This document shows, piece after piece, positions 33,773-42,759 of a stretch of 48,768 bases of DNA. A program made the position numbers and the translations under genes. The first letter of the stretch is position 1. Every line of letters begins with the position of its first letter. The notes beneath the pieces are model-generated. The model did no database searches. It was not told the DNA's origin and saw only the letters and a list, made by a program, of their open reading frames with translations. Origin of the DNA: DAISIL01 sp036822015 (GTDB lineage Bacteria > Bacteroidota > Bacteroidia > Cytophagales > Bernardetiaceae); NCBI GenBank assembly GCA_036822015.1, contig DAISIL010000020.1:1-48768 (forward strand). The letters run 5' to 3'.

Positions 33773-35140
33773 GTGGACGAAAGCGAAAGTTTTTCTTTGT
33801 TGTTTACCTTACTTGACTCTTTTCTCCCGACAGGTAATTTCAACATCACCCATTACCTCACGGAGCTACTGATCCTGGTCATACTCCTGGGGGCATCGGG
33901 CTTGATCTCTGGGTCTGAGGTAGCCTTTTTTTCCATCTCTGAAAGTGAGTTGGAGCAATGCCAACAAAGCAAAAACCCCCGTGATCGTCGGCTCGCCCGC
34001 TTGTGCAAAGACAAAAACACCCTGCTGGCCACTGTACTTGTCCTCAACAACCTGGTCAATGTCGCCATCGTGGTTATTTCCTCTTACCTGACCTGGCAGA
34101 TCTACGGCAAGGATAACGACGGCTGGGCCGTGGTCTTGCTGACGATACTGGTAACGACAGCGATTGTTTTTTTTGGGGAGGTCGTCCCGAAGGTCTTTGC
34201 CCAGGAGCGCAGCCTGGCTTTTGCGCGTTTTACCAGTAGCGGTATTTTTGTGATGCAAAAGTTGCTGCTTCCCCTGACGTTCTTCTTGACCACCATCGGC
34301 ACCTGGATTCAACAGCGGTTTGCCCGACCCAATATCCCCTATATCACCCTCCACCAGCTCAACCGCGTCCTGGAAATGACAATGGCACAGGAGGTCTCCG
34401 AACCCGAAACGCAGCATATCCTACGCGGGGTCATCAACTTTAGCAGTACGACTGCCCGACAGATCATGCAATCCCGCCCCGACATCATCGCTGCCGACGA
34501 GAACATCTCCTTTCCCGAACTCATCCAACTCATTACCCAACACGGCTACTCCCGCATCCCGACGTACCAAAAAAGCCTCGACGAGATCAAGGGCATCCTT
34601 TACGTCAAAGACCTCCTCAACCACCTCGACGAATCCCCTGACTACCACTGGCAACGCCTCATCCGCCGCAGCGGGTACCTCTTGCATATCTCCGAAAACC
34701 TCAAAATCAATCAACTTTTTAGGATGTTTCAGGAACGCCATCTACACATGGCCGTCGTTACGGACGAGTACGGGGCTACCCGTGGGCTAATCACCCTCGA
34801 GGATGTCATCGAAGAGATCGTGGGCGACATCGAAGATGAGTTTGATGAACCCGACGAAAAGGACGAACGCTACCAAAAACTAGATACCCACCGCTACCGC
34901 TTCAGTGCCAAGGTCTCGATCCATGATCTGTGCAAAATCCTTGACCTCAACCCGGATTATTTTGAAGAGGTACAGGGCGAAAGCGATTCTTTGGGGGGAT
35001 TATTGTTAGAATTGTTTATGAAAATGCCCGTCGTTGGTGAGCAAGTGGGGTTTGGTATGTTTCGTTTTACGGTCGAACAAACGGACAACCGACGGATCAA
35101 ATCCGTTTTGATCGAACGTAAGCCCCAACAACTTTCTTAG
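33773..35140 (+). CDS. gldE: GldE-like membrane protein (DUF21-CBS-CorC/HlyC)
   Basis: This 455-residue protein starts at GTG 33773. It has a CNNM/DUF21 membrane domain (about 25-190, with GLISGSEVAFFS and FFGEVVPKVFA), a CBS pair (about 205-340, with MQSRPDIIAADE and AVVTDEYGATRGLITLEDVIEEIVGDIEDEFD), and a C-terminal CorC_HlyC FAD-like fold (about 355-445). In Flavobacterium, GldE helps type IX secretion and gliding. The position after mutY-ssb is the usual GldE place. A gldD gene, normally next, is not present in the following ORF. Gliding itself cannot be inferred from this gene alone. Confidence 0.88.
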   Translation: MDESESFSLLFTLLDSFLPTGNFNITHYLTELLILVILLGASGLISGSEVAFFSISESELEQCQQSKNPRDRRLARLCKDKNTLLATVLVLNNLVNVAIVVISSYLTWQIYGKDNDGWAVVLLTILVTTAIVFFGEVVPKVFAQERSLAFARFTSSGIFVMQKLLLPLTFFLTTIGTWIQQRFARPNIPYITLHQLNRVLEMTMAQEVSEPETQHILRGVINFSSTTARQIMQSRPDIIAADENISFPELIQLITQHGYSRIPTYQKSLDEIKGILYVKDLLNHLDESPDYHWQRLIRRSGYLLHISENLKINQLFRMFQERHLHMAVVTDEYGATRGLITLEDVIEEIVGDIEDEFDEPDEKDERYQKLDTHRYRFSAKVSIHDLCKILDLNPDYFEEVQGESDSLGGLLLELFMKMPVVGEQVGFGMFRFTVEQTDNRRIKSVLIERKPQQLS

Positions 35141-35181
35141 ACATCTGGCGTTTTCTTATTGAGCCATTTCAACCAAAATTT

Positions 35182-36411
35182 ATGCGCATGACCACACATC
35201 GATCCCTCTCACAGGTATTTTTTTGGGGGCTTTTGTTGTTGCCCCTTTGGCTTTATGGGCAGGAAGACGACGCCTCCGAGACAAGCACCCTCAAAAAAGA
35301 ACGGGTCAAGATCAACCGAGGGAGCCGCTACACCCGCACCCCCATCGTAACCCTAAGCCTGGCTGCCTTTGATAAGACGCACATGCAAATCAAGAACCGC
35401 CCCGACTTCAACAACGACGACATCTGGATACCCTATCAGCCCCGCGTTTATGGCTGGCGACTAGGGCAGGAGGAAGGCTTGCAGCGGGTGTATGTACGCT
35501 TTAAGGATGCCAAAGGAACGCTTTCAGCGACGGTTTCGGATGAAATCGAATTGGATATGACCAAGCCCGCCCCGCCGGCGGTCAGTATCAAGTCGGAGAC
35601 CAAAGCCGTGGGTAGCCCAGAGCAAACCGTTCTCTTGATGATAAAGACCAACGACCCGGACGATGCCCGCTACATGATGGTCAGCAATAGCCGTACTTTT
35701 TTTCGGAAACGCTGGCAACTCCGCCGCGACTCCATCCCGGATTGGAAACTGACCGGCAGCCTGGATGGCAAACGAACGGTCTTCGTCAATTTTCGGGATA
35801 AGGCAGGCAATGTCTCTGATGTCGGGACGACAAGTATCGACGTGGATACCTTCGCCCCCGTGCGTGCCTCGCTGGTCATCGAAAACGGTGCCGAGTTCAC
35901 GACACTCCCCCGAAAGTCCGTTATCCTGACGCTCTTTGCCATCGGAGCTACCGAAATGCTGATCGCCAACACCGAAGACTTCGCCGGTGCCGAGTGGCAG
36001 CCCTTCGCCAAGTCGGTTTCCCAATGGAAATTAGCCGGCGATTCGGGAACACAAACCGTCTATGCCAAGTTTAGGGATGAGGCACACAACGAGTCTGATG
36101 TGGTCAAGGATGATATTCTGGTCGATGCCTTACCGCCCCAAAACTGTAGCGTACTCATCAATGCCGGAGACGAAATCTCCCGACACCTGGACGGCTACGT
36201 GGAGTTATCCCTCAAAGCAGAAGATGCGACCATGATGCTCATCAGCAACAGCAAAGACTTCAAAAATGCCCAGTGGCAGGCCTACGAAGAACTCATCACG
36301 GACTGGCGACTGGCCGGCCCCAACGGTGAAAAAACGGTCTATGTCAAGTTTCGCGACGATGCCGGCAACGAAGCCGCACCCGTCTCCGATTCTATTTTGC
36401 TTATCCGATAA
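35182..36411 (+). CDS. Secreted protein with four tandem beta-rich repeat modules
   Basis: This 409-residue protein has a signal peptide (about 1-26, ending LWLYGQ). Four modules of about 85-90 residues follow at about 44-126, 133-222, 229-314 and 323-407. Each has the pattern V-x-L-x-L-x-A...M-x-I-x-N-x-x-x-F...W-x-x-Y...W-x-L...G-x-x-T-V-Y-V-x-F-R-D-x-x-G-N-x-S-x-x-V-x-D-x-I. The folds are probably immunoglobulin- or fibronectin-like. I do not recognise a named family. It stands where gldD usually follows gldE and precedes clpS by ten bases. One more copy of the module ends the protein encoded at 28922-30061. Confidence 0.82.
   Translation: MRMTTHRSLSQVFFWGLLLLPLWLYGQEDDASETSTLKKERVKINRGSRYTRTPIVTLSLAAFDKTHMQIKNRPDFNNDDIWIPYQPRVYGWRLGQEEGLQRVYVRFKDAKGTLSATVSDEIELDMTKPAPPAVSIKSETKAVGSPEQTVLLMIKTNDPDDARYMMVSNSRTFFRKRWQLRRDSIPDWKLTGSLDGKRTVFVNFRDKAGNVSDVGTTSIDVDTFAPVRASLVIENGAEFTTLPRKSVILTLFAIGATEMLIANTEDFAGAEWQPFAKSVSQWKLAGDSGTQTVYAKFRDEAHNESDVVKDDILVDALPPQNCSVLINAGDEISRHLDGYVELSLKAEDATMMLISNSKDFKNAQWQAYEELITDWRLAGPNGEKTVYVKFRDDAGNEAAPVSDSILLIR
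35311..36402 (+). repeat. Four tandem coding repeats of about 260-270 bases
   Basis: These encode the four modules of the secreted protein. The most constant part is the second half: W-x-L, then TVYVKFRD-type sequence (copies VYVRFKD, VFVNFRD, VYAKFRD, VYVKFRD), then GN-x-S and D-x-I. Copies are diverged at DNA level, so this is an old protein repeat rather than a recent DNA duplication. Confidence 0.75.
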
Positions 36412-36421
36412 CAGAACACTC

Positions 36422-36697
36422 ATGGATACCCGTACACTTGAACTAGAAATCACGGAGGAGGCACTCGATCAAAGCCTCGAACGTGAGTTGGTACTCTTCA
36501 ACGACGATCACAACGCCGCCGAACACGTGGTGCGCCTGCTGATGAAAGTCTGTCGGTTTGATTACGAACGAGCGACGGCCTGTACCCTGGAAGCCCACCA
36601 AAACGGACACGCGACCCTGATGGTAGGGGTTTTTAACGAACTCAAGCCCTACCGAGAGGGCATCTGTAAAGGTGGCGTATGGGCAGAGATTCTCTAA
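36422..36697 (+). CDS. clpS: ATP-dependent Clp protease adaptor ClpS
   Basis: 91 residues from ATG 36422. ClpS binds proteins with N-degron residues and hands them to ClpAP or ClpCP. The core LVLFNDDHNAAEHVVRLLMKVCRFDYERATACTLEAHQNGHATLMVG contains the NDD motif and the second-half TLEAHQNG helix that contacts Clp. The N-terminal tail is short, as in Bacteroidota homologues. An in-frame upstream start at 36266 lies over the previous gene and is not supported. Stop overlaps the crcB start as TAATG. Confidence 0.92.
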   Translation: MDTRTLELEITEEALDQSLERELVLFNDDHNAAEHVVRLLMKVCRFDYERATACTLEAHQNGHATLMVGVFNELKPYREGICKGGVWAEIL

Positions 36698-37068
36698 TGG
36701 CGGAGAGCCTGCTGGTGATGTTGGGCGGCGGACTGGGAAGCTGGTTGCGTTTTATGGTCAGTCGATACGGCAACCCGGTATGGGAACATTTTCCGTTGGG
36801 TACTTTTGTAGCTAACGCCCTAAGCTGCTTGCTATTAGGGTTTTTTGTGTACCTGATGCTTCACAAGCCTATCCCCTGGGTACGCCCCTTGGTGTTGGTG
36901 GGTTTTTGTGGGGGGTTCAGTACGTTTTCTACGTTCAGTAACGAAAATTGGCACTTGCTCCGCAACGGGCAATGGAACGCCTTTTTTGGTTATGCTTTGG
37001 GCAGCCTACTCACCGGATGGCTGATGCTTTGGCTAGGTGGGAAAATGGCCCAGTGGATGAGTAATTAA
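36697..37068 (+). CDS. crcB: Fluoride exporter CrcB/Fluc
   Basis: 123 residues from ATG 36697; ATG 36679 would add six residues and overlap clpS further. Four membrane helices are seen. Motifs are GGGLGSWLRF, GTFVANALSCLLLGF and GFCGGFSTFSTFSNE, including the phenylalanine-rich stretch and conserved Asn that line the fluoride path of dual-topology Fluc dimers. A single gene suggests a homodimer. No fluoride riboswitch is evident upstream, where the gene simply overlaps clpS. Confidence 0.93.
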   Translation: MAESLLVMLGGGLGSWLRFMVSRYGNPVWEHFPLGTFVANALSCLLLGFFVYLMLHKPIPWVRPLVLVGFCGGFSTFSTFSNENWHLLRNGQWNAFFGYALGSLLTGWLMLWLGGKMAQWMSN

Positions 37069-37158
37069 AGAATTTTAAGCCCGTGCGGACATTGTTTTTT
37101 GCTTTGTTCTGGATTATTCCCGTTACTTGCCACTTCAAATGGTACAACTGTTTATGTT

Positions 37159-38154
37159 ATGGCCAAAATAAAATATTACTACGACACCGAAACCTGTCGT
37201 TATGAACGCATTAAGACGACAAAGACGGATGTAGCCCTCAATCTATTAGGCTTTCTTGTCGTCTCCCTTGTGCTTGCCTTTGGACTTTCGCTGTTTTACT
37301 CTGCTTACTTTCCTTCACACAAAGAGATCGAACTCCAGGCCAGCAACGAAAAATTACTTTATCAGTACCAACTCCTCAATAAGGAGATCGAAGAAGCCGG
37401 TCAGATGCTCACCGCTCTCCAGGAACGCGACGATAAGCTCTACCGCGTCATCTTTGAAGCCGACCCAATCCCGATGGAAATGCGCCGAGGGGGTACGGGA
37501 GGTAGCAAAGCCTACAAGGATATTTTTGCCAAAGACGAAAAATACCAAGAACTCATCGTCAGTACACAGCAGCGCGTAGATAATCTGCGCAAGCAGATGT
37601 ACATTCAGACTAAGTCTTACGATGAAATCGTCAATTTGGTTCAAAATAAAGCAGAAATGATGGCCTCTATTCCGGCCATCCAGCCCATCGCCAAAAAAGA
37701 CATGACCCATTTTGCCTCTGGCTTCGGGATGCGGATGCACCCTATCTACAAAGTGCCGAAGATGCACACGGGCTGCGACCTGACGGCCCCCCGTGGTACG
37801 TCCATTTATGCTACCGGCAATGGTACTGTCATTCGGGCCGGATGGGAGGGCGGCTACGGCAAAGTCGTTGATGTCGATCACGGCTACGGGTACATCACCC
37901 GTTATGCCCACATGAGCGCGATCAAGTGCAAGAAAGGGCAAAAGGTCAAGCGCGGGCAGTTGCTTGGGCTGGTGGGCAGTACGGGGCTGTCGCAGGCACC
38001 GCACCTGCACTACGAGGTGCATTACAAAGGTCGTCCCGTCAATCCGATCAACTATTTCTTCAACGATTTATCCCCCGAAGAGTACGATCAGATGCTTCAG
38101 TTGGCCGCCCAAAACCGTCAGCCTTTGGGTAGCGGTAATGCCAGCATGGATTAA
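37159..38154 (+). CDS. M23-family peptidase (LytM/peptidoglycan hydrolase type), membrane-anchored
   Basis: 331 residues from ATG 37159, where the Bacteroidota-typical N-terminus KIKYYYDTETCRYERIKTTK begins; an upstream start at 37099 is less likely. One membrane helix is seen at about 26-48. A periplasmic coiled-coil region (about 50-175) follows. The M23 domain (about 195-305) has zinc ligands in MHTGCDL (HxxxD type) and HLHYEV (HxH), with GYGKVVDVDHGYGYITRYAHMS between. It probably cleaves peptidoglycan cross-links or activates other hydrolases during growth. It lies 90 bases after crcB and ten before the AEC gene. Confidence 0.92.
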   Translation: MAKIKYYYDTETCRYERIKTTKTDVALNLLGFLVVSLVLAFGLSLFYSAYFPSHKEIELQASNEKLLYQYQLLNKEIEEAGQMLTALQERDDKLYRVIFEADPIPMEMRRGGTGGSKAYKDIFAKDEKYQELIVSTQQRVDNLRKQMYIQTKSYDEIVNLVQNKAEMMASIPAIQPIAKKDMTHFASGFGMRMHPIYKVPKMHTGCDLTAPRGTSIYATGNGTVIRAGWEGGYGKVVDVDHGYGYITRYAHMSAIKCKKGQKVKRGQLLGLVGSTGLSQAPHLHYEVHYKGRPVNPINYFFNDLSPEEYDQMLQLAAQNRQPLGSGNASMD

Positions 38155-38164
38155 GCTGGGATAG

Positions 38165-39058
38165 ATGAGCAATTTTCTTCTGATCGGTCTTTGCGTGCTA
38201 GGCGGTATCCTTTGTCGCCGTATTCCGGGCTTCCCCAAGGACGCACACCTTGGCTTAAATGCTTTTTTGATTTACGTCTCGCTGCCTGCTATTTCTTTGC
38301 TGTATGTGCCGGCTCTGTCTTTGAGGCTCGAGATGTTGTATCCTTTTGTTTCGGGTTTGCTCGTGATGGGTGGGTCTTTGGCTTTTTTTGGGCTCTTGCG
38401 TGGCCAGTTTGATCGCCTAACGGTAGGCTGCCTGATGCTTGTTTGTGGCTTAGGGAACACTTCCTTTGTGGGTTTTCCGATTACGGAGACGCTCTACGGG
38501 TCGGCGGGTTTGCAATATGCCATCTTCGCCGATCAGTCGGCTTTTTTGATGTTGGCTTTGGTGGGGATCAGCATTGCGGCGGTCTATTCGGGCAACCGGC
38601 TACGGGTCTCCCAGGTGCTGGGGCGTATTTTGCGTTTTCCTCCTTTTTGGGCCTTTGTGGTGGGCTTGCTAATGGCTGTTTCTGGGCTGCGCGTTCCTGA
38701 TCTGCTCGATCCTGTTTTGCGGCAGTTAGGCGGCACGCTTACGCCGCTGGCTCTTTTTTCGGTGGGCTTACAGTTTAAGATTGGTTTTCAGTCTTTGCCC
38801 TGGAAGGCTTTGGGGCTAGGCTTGGCATACAAGCTCGTATTGGCACCGCTGCTGGTGTGGGGGCTGTATGTCTGGCTCGCCCCGGCGGGGGGGCTAGCGA
38901 TCCAGGTTTCGGTGTTGGAGTCGGGGATGCCGCCTATGGTAACGGCTTCTATCGTCGCGACGACCTATAAGCTCAACCCTACGCTCGCCAATCTGCTCGT
39001 GGGCGTAGGCCTGATCCTGGCCGTGCCGACGCTTTACGGCTGGTGGCTTTGGCTTTGA
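38165..39058 (+). CDS. AEC-family (auxin efflux carrier-like) transporter
   Basis: This 297-residue integral membrane protein has about nine to ten helices. Features are LNAFLIYVSLPAISLLYV near the N-terminus, GNTSFVGFPITETLYG, which marks the first half, and ESGMPPMVTASIVATTYKLNP in the second half, as in bacterial AEC carriers. These export organic acids or similar anions; the substrate here is unknown. It ends 14 bases before the convergent GIN-domain gene. Confidence 0.9.
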   Translation: MSNFLLIGLCVLGGILCRRIPGFPKDAHLGLNAFLIYVSLPAISLLYVPALSLRLEMLYPFVSGLLVMGGSLAFFGLLRGQFDRLTVGCLMLVCGLGNTSFVGFPITETLYGSAGLQYAIFADQSAFLMLALVGISIAAVYSGNRLRVSQVLGRILRFPPFWAFVVGLLMAVSGLRVPDLLDPVLRQLGGTLTPLALFSVGLQFKIGFQSLPWKALGLGLAYKLVLAPLLVWGLYVWLAPAGGLAIQVSVLESGMPPMVTASIVATTYKLNPTLANLLVGVGLILAVPTLYGWWLWL

Positions 39059-39072
39059 TCGCTGCTCTTGTT

Positions 39073-39768
39073 CTAATCTGTCTTTCTGACCTTCCCCGAT
39101 CCCTGAATGCGTATTTGCTTTTGGGATGGATCGCCCTTGTAGCGCACATCCCCGGATCCATTGATCTGTACATCAAGTTGATCTCGGACATAGACGCTCA
39201 CATCTCCTGATCCGTTGATCTTTGCCTCGAGCTGTCGGGTTTTGAGTTCGTAGGCGATCACGCTCCCCGACCCTTGCACTCGGAGAGTGGCCTGATCGGC
39301 TTTTCCGTAGGTGGTCAAGTCGCCTGATCCCTGAATCGTGAGGCTCACCCGATCGGCTTTGAGACCCGTTTTGAGGTTGCCCGACCCACGGACGGAGAGT
39401 TGGATGTCTTTGCCGGTCAGTGCATCGGCATTGGTGATGTTGCCCGATCCTCCCAGGATGATCTTCGTGAGGTCTTTGTTGTGGTAAGTAACGGTAATGC
39501 GGACGGCATCTTTTTTTTGGCTTTGCCAAAAGTTTTTTTTGCGGGGATAGATTTTGAGTGTTCCATTGCCGACTTCGGTGATGATGTCTTCGGTTTTTAT
39601 GCCTTCGGTCTGGATCAGTACGCTGGGCTTGTTGCCTGCCTGTAGCTGCACATCAAAACTGCCCAGGCACTCTATCTGGTTGAACTGGGGCAGGCTACGG
39701 GTCTCCTGTTGGGCAAAGAGCGAGGGGAGACAAAAGAACAATCCAAGAAAAATTTGAAATCTGCGCAT
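39073..39768 (-). CDS. Secreted GIN-domain (DUF2807) protein
   Basis: This 231-residue protein has a signal peptide (about 1-19, ending SLFAQ). The rest is one right-handed beta-solenoid-like domain of the DUF2807 type, starting FNQIECLGSFDVQLQAG. Repeated GSG turns appear six times (GGSGNI, RGSGNL, QGSGDL, QGSGSV, NGSGDV, NGSGDV and QGSGKV near the end). The family is abundant in Bacteroidota and its function is not established; an adhesive or binding role is often guessed. It is divergent from the leucyl aminopeptidase gene. Confidence 0.92.
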   Translation of the reverse strand: MRRFQIFLGLFFCLPSLFAQQETRSLPQFNQIECLGSFDVQLQAGNKPSVLIQTEGIKTEDIITEVGNGTLKIYPRKKNFWQSQKKDAVRITVTYHNKDLTKIILGGSGNITNADALTGKDIQLSVRGSGNLKTGLKADRVSLTIQGSGDLTTYGKADQATLRVQGSGSVIAYELKTRQLEAKINGSGDVSVYVRDQLDVQINGSGDVRYKGDPSQKQIRIQGSGKVRKTD

Positions 39769-39847
39769 AATTATTTAAACTTGTTTGTCAGTAAAGAGAA
39801 CACTTTATCTACAAAGTTGCTTTTTACACCAAAAAAAGACAAATTTT

Positions 39848-41290
39848 ATGTACATACACGCACACCAAAGCATCCCTCCTACGATTACGGCTCGTCTTAT
39901 TCCGGTATATGCCGATGCCCTCGAGGATGCCTTAGCCCGTTTTTCTTTACCTGCTGCCTTGCCTTTTCGGGCCAATGCCCAGGAACATACCGTGATCTAT
40001 GTAGGGGAGCAACGGACTTTTTTGTTGGGTCTCGGGACAAGCCATGATCCACGGGATTTGTTTCGGATATTCAAGCGTTGGATGGTACATTATCGGGAAT
40101 ATTTACCCAAAGATTTAGCCATTGAGGGAACAGATGAACCGTTGCTCGCCCATGCCGTACAGGGCATCGCCTTGGGGCGGTATCACATTCCACGGACAGG
40201 ACACAAGCAAACGATCCCAGAGATTGACCTAACCAACCTGCACTTTACGCTCCCCGATACCACAGCACTTGATCGGGTATTGCATATCTCGGAGGCACAG
40301 ATGTCGGCCATGACGCTGGTAGATACGCCCGCCAACCTCCTGACACCCTCGATACTGGTGGAGCGCGTCCAGGAATCGGGGCGAGTTCATGGCTATTCTG
40401 TGGAGGTCTGGGGAGAGCAAAGGGTACTTGACGAAGGCTTGCAGGCTCTTTGGAGTGTTAGTCGGGGGTCAGTACATGAGCCGTATTTTGTGAGGGCGCA
40501 TTATCGCCCCGAAGGGCTGCCCGAAGATGCCCTGCGTATTGCCCTGGTGGGTAAGGGCGTTACCTTCGATACCGGCGGGATTTCGCTCAAAGTAACCCAA
40601 AGCATCCAGTACATGAAGACCGACATGGGCGGTGCTGCCGTGATGATTGGTGCCATGGAGGCTGCGGCGCGTTTGGGGTTACCCGTGGCACTGGACATGA
40701 TTTTGTGTATCTGCGAAAATGCCATTGATGCTCGGTCGATTTACCCAGGCGATGTCATCGACTCCTACTCGGGACAAACCATCGAAGTCCTCAACACCGA
40801 TGCCGAAGGACGTTTGATCCTGGCCGACGGACTGACCTACGCCGCCCGACACCTCAAACCCGATGTGATGATTGATGCCGCGACCCTGACGGGAAGCTGT
40901 GTGCGGGCTTTGGGCTACGACATCGCCGGTATTTTCAGTAAAAACGATGCCCTGGCCGAAGCCGTAGCCGCCTCTGCGGCCACGACGGGGGAGGCCGTCT
41001 GGCGGCTGCCACTCCTGGATTGGCACGGGAAGTTTTTGCAGAGCGACGTAGCCGACATCCGAAACATCGCCAACGCAGACCTGGCCGGGGCCAGCCTGGC
41101 AGCTAAGTTTTTGGAGGCGTTTACGGAGGAGCATCCGGCATGGCTACACATGGATGTTGCCGGGGTGGTCTTTGATAGCACGCCGTTCTCCAAAGAGAAA
41201 AGCGCGACCGGTTATGGCCCTTATCTGCTCACACACCTGATCGAGCAGATGATCGCCCAACCCGAGCGATGGAAAAGAGCAACGCCCTAA
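39848..41290 (+). CDS. Leucyl aminopeptidase (M17)
   Basis: 480 residues from ATG 39848; an upstream TTG at 39785 has no homology support. This cytoplasmic two-metal aminopeptidase releases N-terminal residues. Metal and active-site motifs are VGKGVTFDTGGISLK, MKTDMGGAAVMIGAM and the signature NTDAEGRLIL. The N-terminal macro-like domain (about 1-150) and TPANLLTPSIL linker are present. It is the first gene of an apparent unit with murE (five bases after the stop, or overlapping if an upstream start is used) and truA. Confidence 0.93.
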   Translation: MYIHAHQSIPPTITARLIPVYADALEDALARFSLPAALPFRANAQEHTVIYVGEQRTFLLGLGTSHDPRDLFRIFKRWMVHYREYLPKDLAIEGTDEPLLAHAVQGIALGRYHIPRTGHKQTIPEIDLTNLHFTLPDTTALDRVLHISEAQMSAMTLVDTPANLLTPSILVERVQESGRVHGYSVEVWGEQRVLDEGLQALWSVSRGSVHEPYFVRAHYRPEGLPEDALRIALVGKGVTFDTGGISLKVTQSIQYMKTDMGGAAVMIGAMEAAARLGLPVALDMILCICENAIDARSIYPGDVIDSYSGQTIEVLNTDAEGRLILADGLTYAARHLKPDVMIDAATLTGSCVRALGYDIAGIFSKNDALAEAVAASAATTGEAVWRLPLLDWHGKFLQSDVADIRNIANADLAGASLAAKFLEAFTEEHPAWLHMDVAGVVFDSTPFSKEKSATGYGPYLLTHLIEQMIAQPERWKRATP

Positions 41291-41295
41291 GTGCC

Positions 41296-42759
41296 ATGCA
41301 ACCAACGGATATACTTCTCGAAGACCTCGCCGTCGTTGAGCAACACGGGCCTTTGCCCGAGCGCATCACGGGGCTATACCACGACTCGAGAAAGCTTACT
41401 TTGGGGGGAATGTTTTTTGCCCTCCCGGGTACGCAACAAGATGGACACCAGTACATCCCCCAGGCAAAAGCCGCCGGAGCAGCCCTGGTGATAGGAGAGC
41501 AGCCCTACAAACCCGAGTGGGGCGTGCCTTACTTGCGCGTTTCGGATGTACAGGCGTTCATGGGGCAAGTGGCGCATCGCTATCACGGCCGCCCATCGGG
41601 ACAGCTCCAGCTCGTCGGGATCACGGGAACCAACGGCAAAACCACCGTAGCGACTTTGCTTTACCACCTGTTCCGTGCGTTGGGTTACAACACGGGGCTT
41701 ATCGCCACGACCCGCTATTGCATCCACGATACCATCCTGCCGAGTACGCATACCACACCCGATGCCCTCGACCTACACGCCCTGCTGGCACGCATGGTGG
41801 CTGCCCGCTGTACGCACGTCTTCATGGAGGTCAGTTCGCACGCCATCGTACAACAGCGTATTGCTGGGGCTGTCTTTGCCGGCGGTGTCTTTACGAATAT
41901 CTCCCACGATCATCTGGATTTCCACAAGACCTTTGCGGCGTATATCGCTGCCAAGAAGAAATTTTTTGATGATTTGCCATCCACAGCGTTTGCTTTGACG
42001 AACAAAGACGATAAGCGCGGGCTGGTCATGCTCCAAAACTGCTCTGCTCAAAGGAAGTTCACCTTTGCCCAAAAGTTCCTGGGCCATTATCAGTTTCGGA
42101 TTTTGGAGAATACCCTCGAGGGCTTGTACCTCCAAATCCAGGAACAGACTTGCCAGATGCGCCTGGTGGGTGCTTTTAATGCCTACAACCTTACGGCGGC
42201 CTATGCCGTAGCCGACCAACTGGGCCAGGACGGCGTAGAAGTCTTGACTTTGCTCTCCGGGCTGGGAGGCGTGGACGGACGGCTCGAGCGGGTGCTGCAT
42301 CCCCGGATATTTGCCTTCGTCGATTACGCCCACACCCCGGATGCGCTCCAAAACGTCTTAGAGACCTTGCAAGTCCTGCGTCATCACCCTGGGCAGCGTA
42401 TCCTGACGGTCTTTGGCTGTGGCGGCAACCGCGACCGCGAGAAACGCCCCCTGATGGCAAAAATCGCTGAAAAGTACAGCGACCGGATATTCCTGACCTC
42501 CGATAACCCCCGCAACGAAGCACCCGAAGACATCCTGGATCAGATCGCCGAGGGGTTTTCTATCATCGGCCATGGCAAGGCGCATCGGATCACAGATCGG
42601 CGAGAGGCGATTGAGGCAGCCGTAGCCGTAGCCCAGCCCCAGGATTTGATCCTGGTAGCCGGCAAAGGCCATGAAACCTACCAAGAGATCGCGGGGCAAC
42701 GCCTACCCTTCGATGATCGCTTGATCCTAAGGGCGGCCCTGGAAAAGCACCATCCATGA
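41296..42759 (+). CDS. murE: UDP-MurNAc-tripeptide synthetase (diaminopimelate-adding)
   Basis: About 487 residues from ATG 41296; ATG 41269 would add nine residues and overlap the aminopeptidase gene. It adds the third residue of the peptidoglycan stem peptide. The ATP-binding P-loop is GITGTNGKTTVATLLYH. The metal and substrate region EVSSHAIVQQR, the carbamylated-lysine region, and VDYAHTPDALQNVLETL are clear. TSDNPRNEAPEDI contains the DNPR motif associated with meso-diaminopimelate rather than lysine. Its place beside an aminopeptidase and truA, outside a division-cell-wall cluster, is notable but I cannot see the rest of the genome. Confidence 0.94.
   Translation: MQPTDILLEDLAVVEQHGPLPERITGLYHDSRKLTLGGMFFALPGTQQDGHQYIPQAKAAGAALVIGEQPYKPEWGVPYLRVSDVQAFMGQVAHRYHGRPSGQLQLVGITGTNGKTTVATLLYHLFRALGYNTGLIATTRYCIHDTILPSTHTTPDALDLHALLARMVAARCTHVFMEVSSHAIVQQRIAGAVFAGGVFTNISHDHLDFHKTFAAYIAAKKKFFDDLPSTAFALTNKDDKRGLVMLQNCSAQRKFTFAQKFLGHYQFRILENTLEGLYLQIQEQTCQMRLVGAFNAYNLTAAYAVADQLGQDGVEVLTLLSGLGGVDGRLERVLHPRIFAFVDYAHTPDALQNVLETLQVLRHHPGQRILTVFGCGGNRDREKRPLMAKIAEKYSDRIFLTSDNPRNEAPEDILDQIAEGFSIIGHGKAHRITDRREAIEAAVAVAQPQDLILVAGKGHETYQEIAGQRLPFDDRLILRAALEKHHP

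Noticed and set aside
36679..36699. Fluoride riboswitch before crcB
   Set aside because: crcB begins inside the clpS stop, leaving no untranslated leader for a riboswitch.
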